11,045 bases of DNA from Methanobacteriota archaeon (GTDB lineage Archaea > Halobacteriota > Methanosarcinia > Methanosarcinales > Methanosarcinaceae). Shown one piece after another: positions 1 through 6,249 of this stretch. The first letter of the stretch is position 1. Each line of letters opens with the position of its first letter. The notes beneath the pieces are model-generated. The model had not been told where the DNA came from and did not search any database. It saw only the letters and a list, made by a program, of their open reading frames with translations. Location of the stretch: contig JAUPKV010000076.1 of assembly GCA_030837265.1 (NCBI GenBank), positions 1 through 11,045 of the forward strand, in the 5' to 3' direction. Both the position numbers and the translations under genes were made by a program.

Positions 1-465
1 ACAGATTGCACAATTCGGATCACAGCAATGGTCTGGATTTCTCCCTTTATAGTCATTACCGTCTTCATTTTCATCCGGAAATTCTGAGGCAAGAGCCCTG
101 GTGCTCTCGGCAAGCACTGCTGCGTTAGCTAGTGACGCTCCTATCATAATCGCATAAAATATGCGTTCTTTATCAATCCCTCTTCTTTTTGCAACCCTGA
201 TATGAATTTTCAGGCAGGGGTCGCAACGGAGGGCAGAAGCCACTCCTATTGAAATAAGCTCAACTGTATCCTGGTCGAGGCCCTGCAGTCCTCGCATGAT
301 GGAGTTATCATAAATTGTTTTCGGGATGAAAATTTCAGGAAAATCTTTCATAAAATTTGTTATGTAGGGGACTTCGCCATACTGCTTCCGGACATCCTCA
401 ATGAGTTCAGTAACGGCTTTATCAGGATCATTTTTCAAAATTTCCACGATATCCTCAAGTTCCAT
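1..465 (-). CDS. Carboxymuconolactone decarboxylase (AhpD-like) family protein, MdrA-like, 3' end outside window
   Basis: The minus strand is open from an ATG at 465 to the window edge (155 residues, no stop), so the C-terminus is missing. The start is supported by AGGTGAA at 471-477, 5 nt upstream. The protein is all-alpha in character and has the AhpD/CMD active-site pattern CxxCxxxH (C81, C84, H88: ALRCDPCLKIH), then a helix rich in Ala (about 104-127), then an acidic linker and a Cys-rich tail (C147, C148, C151, C155). Members with CxxC act as thiol/disulfide oxidoreductases rather than decarboxylases. Methanosarcina acetivorans MdrA, a CMD-family protein disulfide reductase that binds an Fe-S cluster through CxxC, is the closest characterised relative I recall. 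It lies 136 nt downstream of mmp7 on the same strand, so it may be read through from the marker operon or have its own weak promoter. The aromatic decarboxylase name should not be taken as function. Confidence 0.85.
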   Translation of the reverse strand, partial: MELEDIVEILKNDPDKAVTELIEDVRKQYGEVPYITNFMKDFPEIFIPKTIYDNSIMRGLQGLDQDTVELISIGVASALRCDPCLKIHIRVAKRRGIDKERIFYAIMIGASLANAAVLAESTRALASEFPDENEDGNDYKGRNPDHCCDPNCAIC

Positions 466-470
466 ACGAA

Positions 471-477
471 TTCACCT
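471..477 (-). promoter_or_regulatory. Ribosome binding site of the CMD-family gene
   Basis: AGGTGAA on the minus strand lies 5 nt upstream of the ATG ending at 465. It matches the archaeal 16S 3' end well and fixes the start of this edge gene. Confidence 0.7.
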
Positions 478-601
478 GTATATTTAGCGTAGAACCGGGC
501 TTGGACGCCATTTTCCGGTAAGCTTTACAGTTTAAAGGATAAGTGAAAAGACACGAACCCAGTAGAAATGTAAAGGGTAATTCTTACTCATAGAATCTGG
601 G

Positions 602-1534
602 TCAAATTGCAAAACCGACGTCAGACTTAGATTTGATTTTTATCAATATATAATTTTTCATCTTTGATCTGGAAACATTTGCTAGTTCGGAAAGTATAAC
701 TCCTTCGTCAAATTTCAGGTTCTCAATTTTTTCATGGAATTCATCATAAGGAAGTTTAACCCTGACTCCGTTAAGCTTTAGAGTAAGGGGGGCAGGAGAA
801 AGCACCGTTTGGATAGCCGGAACCTGGTTTTCGATCTCTTTCATGACTCGGGCAGGAATTATTGTAAGTGGGTCTCTTGCCTGCTCTTTGCGAATTTTAT
901 CTGCAATTTTTCCAACTTCTTCGTTTAGCCTGTTGAGTGCATTAACCTCTTCTGTTTTTCTTAGTCTGTGAGAAGTCCTTCCAATGTCCCCAACATAGAG
1001 ATCGGCTCCGGGAACTTCTTCGGTCTTCAGGTCAGGACCACCTGTCACTACAATTGGTATTTCGATACCTTCGAAAAGCTTTGGTTTCTTGTTTATAATG
1101 CAGTCACGAAACGACCCGAAAGTAAATACTGCAATATCATGTTCATTGATTAGTCTTCTTTCATAGTCCATTGACAATGATACTCTTCGCCCCATACCTC
1201 TGGCAAGCCCTATCATAGTAGTATTGGCTCCCGGGTGACGGAGATTCTCTGCTATGTCACAGGCTGAATGCGGAAGATGATGTGAAGCAAGGGTAGGAGA
1301 AACGACTGCAATCTCAACACCGGTAAGAGGAGCTTCCGTCAGGGTCCCAAGCAGTTCTTTAGATTGCTTTTCTACTATCGCGACATCCTTTTCAGGGATA
1401 AGCATTATAAGGTTGACTTCTGTCCCGGTAACTACTTTCTGAATAATGTAGCCTCCCAGGTCTTCCAGCAACTCGATTAAAAACCCATGTTTGTAGACGC
1501 CGCCATTATAAAGATAGGGCAGGAGTATTGGCAT
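602..1534 (-). CDS. mmp7: Methanogenesis marker protein 7 (Mmp7)
   Basis: A 310-residue soluble protein, recognised by the marker-7 pattern around residues 85-113 (HHLPHSACDIAENL followed by GANTTMIGLARGMGRR). It has only two cysteines, C92 in that motif and C145 in FGSFRDCIIN. This fits ligation of a metal cluster at a protein interface better than a Zn finger. From memory, Mmp7 co-purifies with McrC, Mmp3, Mmp17 and component A2 in methyl-coenzyme M reductase activation preparations, so the likely role is electron delivery or scaffolding during Ni(I)-F430 activation in the cytoplasm. The ATG at 1534 lies 1 nt after the mmp17 stop, with GGAGG at 1546-1550 inside the end of mmp17, indicating translational coupling. 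It is the last gene of the compact mmp6-5-15-17-7 run. The C-terminal 60 residues are basic and helical, with no recognised domain. Confidence 0.93.
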   Translation of the reverse strand: MPILLPYLYNGGVYKHGFLIELLEDLGGYIIQKVVTGTEVNLIMLIPEKDVAIVEKQSKELLGTLTEAPLTGVEIAVVSPTLASHHLPHSACDIAENLRHPGANTTMIGLARGMGRRVSLSMDYERRLINEHDIAVFTFGSFRDCIINKKPKLFEGIEIPIVVTGGPDLKTEEVPGADLYVGDIGRTSHRLRKTEEVNALNRLNEEVGKIADKIRKEQARDPLTIIPARVMKEIENQVPAIQTVLSPAPLTLKLNGVRVKLPYDEFHEKIENLKFDEGVILSELANVSRSKMKNYILIKIKSKSDVGFAI

Positions 1535-1535
1535 C

Positions 1536-2135
1536 TTACTTCTTTCCTCCTTCCATCAGTTCTTCAAGCATTACCTCTGCCTCTTTGATCCATTCTTGCT
1601 TTAATGCTTCTTCGGAAGCTACAAAGATAAAGTTGCTACCTTTATATAGGTGATATCGGACTCTGAAACCTTCCGGAGTAACCCTAATTGAAAAATCAAC
1701 CAGGTTTTCATGAAGCTTATGCCTGGGATCCGCAATTTTCATCTCTCCAAGAAAAGCTGCCTCTTCCTCTACTTTGTCCGTATGTATGGCTACTGTCCAG
1801 CGGTCCGGCTGGCTTATATTTTGTCTTCCGTAACGTTCCCAGAGTTTGCCCAACAGCTCAGGAATATACTGTTCTTTTTTAATAGAAATTAGAATTTCAT
1901 GAGCAACAGGCTTTGTTTCTATATCAGCAATATCAATCGTCGTAATTTTGGTGCCCACATTCCTGAGAATTATCGCCATTTGAAAAAGAGAATCTTCAGG
2001 TCTTAGCACTACTTTTATTCTTCCTATTGCCGGGGCAAGCTTGAGACTCACAAGGTTGTCCTCGACAATCTTTCTGTAAAATTCCTGTTCCGAAGGAATT
2101 GCGGACTCGACAACGAAAGTTTCAAGCGAATCCAT
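1536..2135 (-). CDS. mmp17: Methanogenesis marker protein 17 (Mmp17)
   Basis: A 199-residue soluble protein of the methanogen-specific marker-17 family, with alternating beta strands and helices (for example LVSLKLAPAIGRIKVVLRPED and RVTPEGFRVRYHLYKG, each starting a strand pair) and no cysteine at all, so it cannot itself ligate an Fe-S cluster through thiolates. I chose ATG 2135 over the upstream TTG at 2168. The shorter form has GAGG at 2141-2144 and begins 7 nt after the mmp15 stop, whereas the longer form would overlap mmp15 by 26 nt with a poor site. The biochemical role is unknown. From memory the family is reported with Mmp7, Mmp3, McrC and A2 in MCR activation fractions, and its place between mmp15 and mmp7 agrees with a stoichiometric partner of Mmp7. 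Confidence 0.9.
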   Translation of the reverse strand: MDSLETFVVESAIPSEQEFYRKIVEDNLVSLKLAPAIGRIKVVLRPEDSLFQMAIILRNVGTKITTIDIADIETKPVAHEILISIKKEQYIPELLGKLWERYGRQNISQPDRWTVAIHTDKVEEEAAFLGEMKIADPRHKLHENLVDFSIRVTPEGFRVRYHLYKGSNFIFVASEEALKQEWIKEAEVMLEELMEGGKK

Positions 2136-2142
2136 CTTTTCC

Positions 2143-3390
2143 TCACTCCTCCACAAAGCCGGAAGCAAGCAATGCTGCTCCTACAGCCCCGATCAGGTGG
2201 GAGTTTTCAGGTACAAGGACATCAAGTTTGAGCAGTCTCCCCAGGGCTTTTGGAACTCCTTCAATAAGGGAAGAACCACCTACAAGAATTAACGGCTCTC
2301 TTACGTCCACTTCCTGCAGCTGCTGCTCGTAAATCTGTTCTACCACGCTGAAGCAAGCTGCAGCAGCCACGTCCTCCGGGGTGGCCCCTTTAGCAAGGGA
2401 GTTTACAAGGGATTGGATACCAAAGACTATGCAGTAGCTGTTCATGGAAACATTTTCGTGCATGCCTTTGACTGCCAGAGCTCCAAGCTCGGTAATATCT
2501 ACTCCAAGGCGTTTTGCGATCATTTCAAAGAAACGCCCGGAGGCTCCGGCACAGATCCCGCCCATTGTAAACATCCCTGGGATCCCGTCTTCAACCGTGA
2601 TCGCTTTATTGTCCATTCCACCTATGTCGATAACAGTTGCCGCTCCTTTCTGCCTGTTTGCAAGATAGACTGCCCCTTTTGAGTTGACAGTTATTTCTTC
2701 CTGAATAAGCTGGGCCTTAAAATGGTTTCCTATTAGAAAACGCCCGTATCCTGTTGTGCCAAGAGCCTGGATTTCTTCCCTGGAAACTCCGGCTTCTTTT
2801 AAGGCATGCGAGTATGCTTCTTCTGCACTCTCGATGACCTTCGTTGTGGGCACCCAACCTTTGCCTATTATTTTGTTATCTCTCATAACAACTGCTTTCG
2901 TAGTTGTCGACCCGGAGTCTATGCCAGCAGTCAGTCCTGTCTGAGTTTCCCTTGTAAGTAAGTGCCTGCGCCTAACAACAGTGGTCAGGGCTTCCAGACG
3001 AGTGAGCAGAGTGCCTGCACTGGTGCGTTCGGTAAATGAATAGCTAATTACTGGAATGTTTGAGTGCTTATGGATGTACCTTCTAATCTCATTTCGGACA
3101 ATAGCCCCTTCAGCGCAGCGGAAGCATGTGGTTATGAATACCCCATCGACTTTAGTTGTGCCTTCGACAACAGATTTTGCCCGTGCCATCATAAGCCTCA
3201 AGTCTCCGCTTGCAACCTCAAGTCCGAAATCCCTACCTATTGTTTCCAGCGATGCGACGTCAATCTCAGGGTAAACAAACTTTGCACTAACCTGAGCTGC
3301 AGCTGCATCAAACTCAGCCTGAACTCCGGAATATTCAGAACCACAGGATACCAGGGCAATCTTGACAAGTCCTGCTTCTTCAGCGCTCAT
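2143..3390 (-). CDS. mmp15: Methanogenesis marker protein 15 (Mmp15), ASKHA-type ATP-driven Fe-S activator fused to a CxxC N-terminal domain
   Basis: A 415-residue protein in two parts. Residues 10-140 have no ATPase motif but carry C16 and a CFRC pair (C89, C92). They end in a stretch ([20 protein letters not shown], 112-131) that resembles the C-terminal region of HgdB-type 2-hydroxyacyl-CoA dehydratase subunits; that similarity is my own reading. Residues 155-412 are a BadF/HgdC-type ATPase: phosphate-1 loop [11 protein letters not shown] (156-166), TTGYGR (212-217), phosphate-2 [11 protein letters not shown] (253-263), and a late VGGSS. C280 ([13 protein letters not shown]) and C320 (NSYCIVFG) are 40 residues apart, matching the spacing of the two cysteines that let HgdC dimers share one [4Fe-4S] cluster. 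In that family ATP hydrolysis drives a low-potential electron to a partner, so an analogous step in MCR or F430 maturation is plausible but unproven. The ATG overlaps the mmp5 stop (ATGA); GGAG is at 3399-3402. Confidence 0.93.
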   Translation of the reverse strand: MSAEEAGLVKIALVSCGSEYSGVQAEFDAAAAQVSAKFVYPEIDVASLETIGRDFGLEVASGDLRLMMARAKSVVEGTTKVDGVFITTCFRCAEGAIVRNEIRRYIHKHSNIPVISYSFTERTSAGTLLTRLEALTTVVRRRHLLTRETQTGLTAGIDSGSTTTKAVVMRDNKIIGKGWVPTTKVIESAEEAYSHALKEAGVSREEIQALGTTGYGRFLIGNHFKAQLIQEEITVNSKGAVYLANRQKGAATVIDIGGMDNKAITVEDGIPGMFTMGGICAGASGRFFEMIAKRLGVDITELGALAVKGMHENVSMNSYCIVFGIQSLVNSLAKGATPEDVAAAACFSVVEQIYEQQLQEVDVREPLILVGGSSLIEGVPKALGRLLKLDVLVPENSHLIGAVGAALLASGFVEE

Positions 3391-3890
3391 TTTACAATCT
3401 CCTGCTCTGGTGGCTCTTCCGTTACAATCTTCTCAGCTTCATCTGTTTTTTCTTTAGGTAGTGATTCTAGAAAAGCTGCGATTTTGTTCACAAAGTCACG
3501 GGCTTCTTCGTCGGACTCAGGGTATTTTACTTCCAAAACCGGTACTCCCTTTGAGCGGATTAGATATTTAGCCAGTTCATTTGTGCGGTTACAACCAATA
3601 CACCCAAAGTTAATCGGTGGGTTTTCAACAATGATTGCAGCTTCTGCTACTTCTATGAGGGGGCCTATCAAGGCCATCCTGCCCCTTACTCCAGGTGGGA
3701 CTTCAATTGCAGCATATCTAAGTCCCAATTTTGGATCTTCAGGAGTGACATTTATTGGAGGGGAATCCAGGCCAATACTTGTTACTTTTTCCCTGATCTG
3801 GTTCATCATGGTAAGGGGTTTATGCCCAAAGCGTTCTACCAGGTCAGCTAGAATAAGACTGTTTATGGGATAAATGAAGACCTTTGCCAA
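3387..3890 (-). CDS. mmp5: Methanogenesis marker protein 5 (Mmp5)
   Basis: A 167-residue cytoplasmic protein of the methanogen-only marker-5 family. Signature segments are the N-terminal [20 protein letters not shown], a loop with [15 protein letters not shown] (63-77), and a CxxC in [13 protein letters not shown] (C97, C100) that could bind metal or act as a redox dithiol. The C-terminal 25 residues are charged and Glu-rich, probably disordered. I place the start at TTG 3890, because AGGTGAA (3894-3900) lies 3-4 nt upstream, overlaps the mmp6 stop, and yields a protein starting MAKVFIYP. An ATG at 3911 and a TTG at 3917 would add 7 or 9 residues (MSLRGEI) but would turn this Shine-Dalgarno site into coding sequence and overlap mmp6. 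The function is unknown. Its 3' end overlaps mmp15 by 4 nt. Confidence 0.9.
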   Translation of the reverse strand: MAKVFIYPINSLILADLVERFGHKPLTMMNQIREKVTSIGLDSPPINVTPEDPKLGLRYAAIEVPPGVRGRMALIGPLIEVAEAAIIVENPPINFGCIGCNRTNELAKYLIRSKGVPVLEVKYPESDEEARDFVNKIAAFLESLPKEKTDEAEKIVTEEPPEQEIVK

Positions 3891-3893
3891 AAT

Positions 3894-3900
3894 TTCACCT
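3894..3900 (-). promoter_or_regulatory. Ribosome binding site deciding the TTG start of mmp5
   Basis: AGGTGAA on the minus strand straddles the mmp6 TGA (3895-3897) and precedes TTG 3890-3888 by 3-4 nt. It favours the short TTG-initiated Mmp5 over an upstream ATG at 3911. Confidence 0.6.
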
Positions 3901-4338
3901 CGCAAGCTCATTCTCAATAACTTTTTCTAAGTCCGAAACTTTAAGCCTGCTTTTCTCCTTGCGTTTCTCTTTTACAGGTTTCTTTCTTTCAAGTTCATCA
4001 AGTGCGGCCCCTATAGCTGGAAGCATCTTCACTTCTTCCCTCAGGAAGTGAAACCCAGGTCTTGCGCCCCCTCCACGGGTTGCACGGCAGCGCCTCTCAT
4101 CTCCTGCAGGAAAGCCCCTATCTTTAATAAAAATATGATTCTTATCCAGCTGTCGAACTTTTTCGACCACTGCCTGGACATCTTCTTTCTGTCCGGAAAC
4201 GATAAGTCCAAAACATGTCTCTTTTATCGTAACCGGAAACTCGGATTCATAAATGGTCATTGCTACATCTGAAGGCAACACTTCATCCGAACTGATTACA
4301 ATGTATTTTGTAACCTCTTCTTTTTTTGCTTCCGTCAT
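3895..4338 (-). CDS. mmp6: Methanogenesis marker protein 6 (Mmp6)
   Basis: A 147-residue protein with the marker-6 signature PAGDERRCRATRGGGARPGF (77-96) next to the single C84; a second cysteine, C42, lies in KETCFGLIVSG. The first 75 residues look like a small alpha/beta fold with a strand-helix-strand pattern. The last 40 residues are Lys/Arg-rich and helical (ERKKPVKEKRKEKSRLKVSD), suggesting binding to an acidic partner or nucleic acid. The Arg/Gly-rich centre is conserved in the family as I recall it, but no activity is known. The ATG at 4338 is chosen because AAGGAGA lies at 4347-4353, 8 nt upstream. An in-frame upstream start at 4431 would add 31 residues that cover the likely promoter. 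It is the first gene of the compact marker run and has its own promoter. Confidence 0.92.
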   Translation of the reverse strand: MTEAKKEEVTKYIVISSDEVLPSDVAMTIYESEFPVTIKETCFGLIVSGQKEDVQAVVEKVRQLDKNHIFIKDRGFPAGDERRCRATRGGGARPGFHFLREEVKMLPAIGAALDELERKKPVKEKRKEKSRLKVSDLEKVIENELAR

Positions 4339-4346
4339 GTTTCGTC

Positions 4347-4353
4347 TCTCCTT
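4347..4353 (-). promoter_or_regulatory. Ribosome binding site of mmp6
   Basis: AAGGAGA on the minus strand is 8 nt from the ATG at 4338. It supports the 147-residue form of Mmp6 rather than the form 31 residues longer. Confidence 0.65.
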
Positions 4354-4380
4354 AACTTTGGGAGACTTCACCTGCGTAAA

Positions 4381-4388
4381 TTTATAAT
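4381..4388 (-). promoter_or_regulatory. TATA element of the mmp6-5-15-17-7 operon
   Basis: The minus strand reads AATTATAAATTTACG here. A transcription start about 25 nt downstream would fall near 4357, giving a leader of about 20 nt that contains the AAGGAGA site. The distance fits an archaeal TBP/TFB promoter. Other TATA-like stretches at 4520-4535 and 4558-4600 could serve instead with a long leader. Confidence 0.45.
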
Positions 4389-4393
4389 TGAAT

Positions 4394-4405
4394 ATTCTTA
4401 AGAAT
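4394..4405. promoter_or_regulatory. Perfect 12-bp palindrome next to the mmp6 TATA element, possible operator
   Basis: ATTCTTAAGAAT is its own reverse complement. It lies directly upstream of the TATA/BRE of the marker operon, where a dimeric regulator could help or block TFB/TBP. No known archaeal regulator site is recognised, and AT-rich palindromes of this size also arise by chance. Confidence 0.3.
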
Positions 4406-4626
4406 GTGTGGTAAGGTTGGATAATTATCAATTAGATTTACATTAAAGACGCTGGTTTATTAGATTTAACTGACTTATTTCTCTAGGCCAGCTTTTACGA
4501 GTTTTTCTAGATTGACTTTTATAAGTTTATAGCTCGATATAATTCACTTGTGTACTGTGGCTATATATTACACTTCATATATATTATTAGTTATAATTCT
4601 TAAATTATTACCAGATTGTTGATCTC
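4406..4626. other. AT-rich intergenic region between mmp3 and mmp6
   Basis: No open frame of note on either strand. It holds several TATA-like runs on the minus strand (for example TAATATATAG near 4561-4570 and TTATAAA near 4525) that could be extra or alternative promoters. There is no T-run that would clearly end mmp3 transcription, so partial read-through from atwA-mmp3 into mmp6 is possible. Confidence 0.5.
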
Positions 4627-6207
4627 TTATTCTGTTGACTTAGCTGCGTTTTCCCCGTTTCTTACTTCACTTACGTAAATAGCATCTCCTTTCTTGATGC
4701 CAATTAGTCTCTCCGGTTCCAAAATCCGACCAATAATGTTTGTTGAAGAAAATTTCTCTCCTGTAGGGCCGAAGAGATCGTCGTCTATTAGTCTGACTCC
4801 GATGGTCCCCATCCTTTTTGCCGCCTGGTTTGTTATTCCTATCTCCCCGGCAAGCACTTTATCTGTGGGCGAATTCTCAGGAAGGATCTCTTTATATTTC
4901 ACAACTTCCTTCTCTGTTTTGAAGAGATAAGTATCATCGTATATCATAAATACGGGCAGCTTTCCTACGGTCTTTGTTTTAAGTCCGAGAGCATGTCGGA
5001 AGAAATCTACAGATTTCGGGGCTTTTTCGGCGTAAAGTTCGACTCTGATAAGTTTAGCTCTTGAGACTGCGTAGGCAGTTACTTTTGCTTCCCCGAGAAT
5101 CTCCAGTGTTGTTGGAGGATCCTGCCGGACAATTACTGCATCTTCACCTGTGTATCCGTCCTTTACCAGTTCGACTCTTATGGAAGAAAGTACAGGTTCA
5201 GCCTCCTGAAAACTGTGTCCCAGGAGGACAATCTGAGGTGGGATACATTCGACTGATAGTTTTTGTCCTTTTTCTGCGAGTTTGATAAGTTCAATACCTC
5301 TGGTCACATGCCCTACAACCGAATGCACTAGACTTGAAGGTCTCTCCTCTTTTGATATATAAATCCTGCCTGCTCCATATCCAATTGTACGGATCGATAT
5401 GGCACCTTCACTTCTTGACTCAAAATTTTCATATGGAACGGGCTCTCCTTTCAAACTGTCATCCGAAATAAATGAGCTGGTAATCACATCTGCATCAATT
5501 TTTCCTTCTCGGGTAAGGGCATAGAAATGTTCTGCTCCTATGGGAGCGTCTCTGGACAGCTCCACTTCAAAATAGGTATAAATGCTGTATCCGTCTTCAA
5601 GAGGGGTAGAGAGGTCAGATGTGCAGGTTTTTTCCGAGAGCTGTTCCCATTCTAAAATCGGCTCGATGTTCAGGATCATATCTTCTTTCGAGAGCCTGAA
5701 TAAGGTATTTCTCCCGGTCACGACTGAGGCAAAAATAGTGTCTTCGGGTGTTCCATACTCAGCTTGATGTCTCTTTCGAGAGAAGATCAGGTGGGTGTTT
5801 CGAGGATCAAAACCTCCTGCTCCGAAAAGAACATCGAATTCTTTGAAACTTTTGCTTCCGCGTGAAGGTTTGATCTCAGCTTCAAAAGGTCCAAAGGCCA
5901 GAGCGTCTGGAGTCGCCCAATGAACAGGTTTTCCTTCATATTCTTTAAAATGCTTAGCCCATAATTTTCCGGAGGGTAATTCAGGGTTATTAATCTCTAT
6001 TCTGAATTCCCCTTTTGGAGTATTGATAGCGTATTCGGTAATAATTTCCTTCCTTTTCTCAGCAGTCTCCTTAATAATCCCTATAGCTGTACCGTCGTTA
6101 TGGGGGGCTCTGGATACTTTAAGGGCGTCTCCTAGGGTAGAGCCTGCAGGCAAAATATATTTTTGACTGTTTACCTCTACGCTGATCTCATCACTCGTAA
6201 TCGGCAC
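4627..6207 (-). CDS. mmp3: Methanogenesis marker protein 3 (Mmp3), cyclophilin-like
   Basis: A 526-residue cytoplasmic protein of the marker-3 family, which is usually annotated as a predicted cyclophilin-type peptidyl-prolyl isomerase. The N-terminus (8-48, with KYILPAGSTLGDAL) looks like a small ThiS/TGS-type beta-grasp module. Two later stretches each read like a cyclophilin core. Residues 210-315 have FEVELSRDAPIGAEHFYAL, a strand SSF, and a VVGHVTRGIELI ending. Residues 387-495 have LIRVELYAEKAPKSVDFFRH and a late DDDLFGPTGEKFSSTNIIGR. The catalytic Arg/Phe set of active cyclophilins is not evident, so a binding role is more likely than isomerisation. From memory, Mmp3 occurs in MCR activation fractions with A2, Mmp7 and Mmp17. 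The start is GTG (6205-6207) with only a weak upstream purine stretch; the gene begins 42 nt after atwA, so it is probably expressed from the atwA transcript. Confidence 0.92.
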   Translation of the reverse strand: MPITSDEISVEVNSQKYILPAGSTLGDALKVSRAPHNDGTAIGIIKETAEKRKEIITEYAINTPKGEFRIEINNPELPSGKLWAKHFKEYEGKPVHWATPDALAFGPFEAEIKPSRGSKSFKEFDVLFGAGGFDPRNTHLIFSRKRHQAEYGTPEDTIFASVVTGRNTLFRLSKEDMILNIEPILEWEQLSEKTCTSDLSTPLEDGYSIYTYFEVELSRDAPIGAEHFYALTREGKIDADVITSSFISDDSLKGEPVPYENFESRSEGAISIRTIGYGAGRIYISKEERPSSLVHSVVGHVTRGIELIKLAEKGQKLSVECIPPQIVLLGHSFQEAEPVLSSIRVELVKDGYTGEDAVIVRQDPPTTLEILGEAKVTAYAVSRAKLIRVELYAEKAPKSVDFFRHALGLKTKTVGKLPVFMIYDDTYLFKTEKEVVKYKEILPENSPTDKVLAGEIGITNQAAKRMGTIGVRLIDDDLFGPTGEKFSSTNIIGRILEPERLIGIKKGDAIYVSEVRNGENAAKSTE

Positions 6208-6249
6208 CTCATTTCAATATTTTTTCTATACTAAGAGGTAGCAGCATAT

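Noticed and set aside
557..602. ACCCAG...CTGGGT inverted repeat after mmp7 as a terminator
   Set aside because: Only 6-bp arms with a 34-nt loop and no following T-run on the minus strand.
3064..3873. 269-codon open frame on the plus strand opposite mmp15 and mmp5
   Set aside because: It is antisense to two recognised marker genes, shows no family resemblance, is Ser/Pro/Cys-rich as antisense frames often are, and has no promoter or ribosome site.
4339..4431. N-terminal extension of Mmp6 by 31 residues
   Set aside because: It would encode the probable TATA and the AAGGAGA site. The extension is not like the rest of the protein, and ATG 4338 has a well-placed ribosome site.
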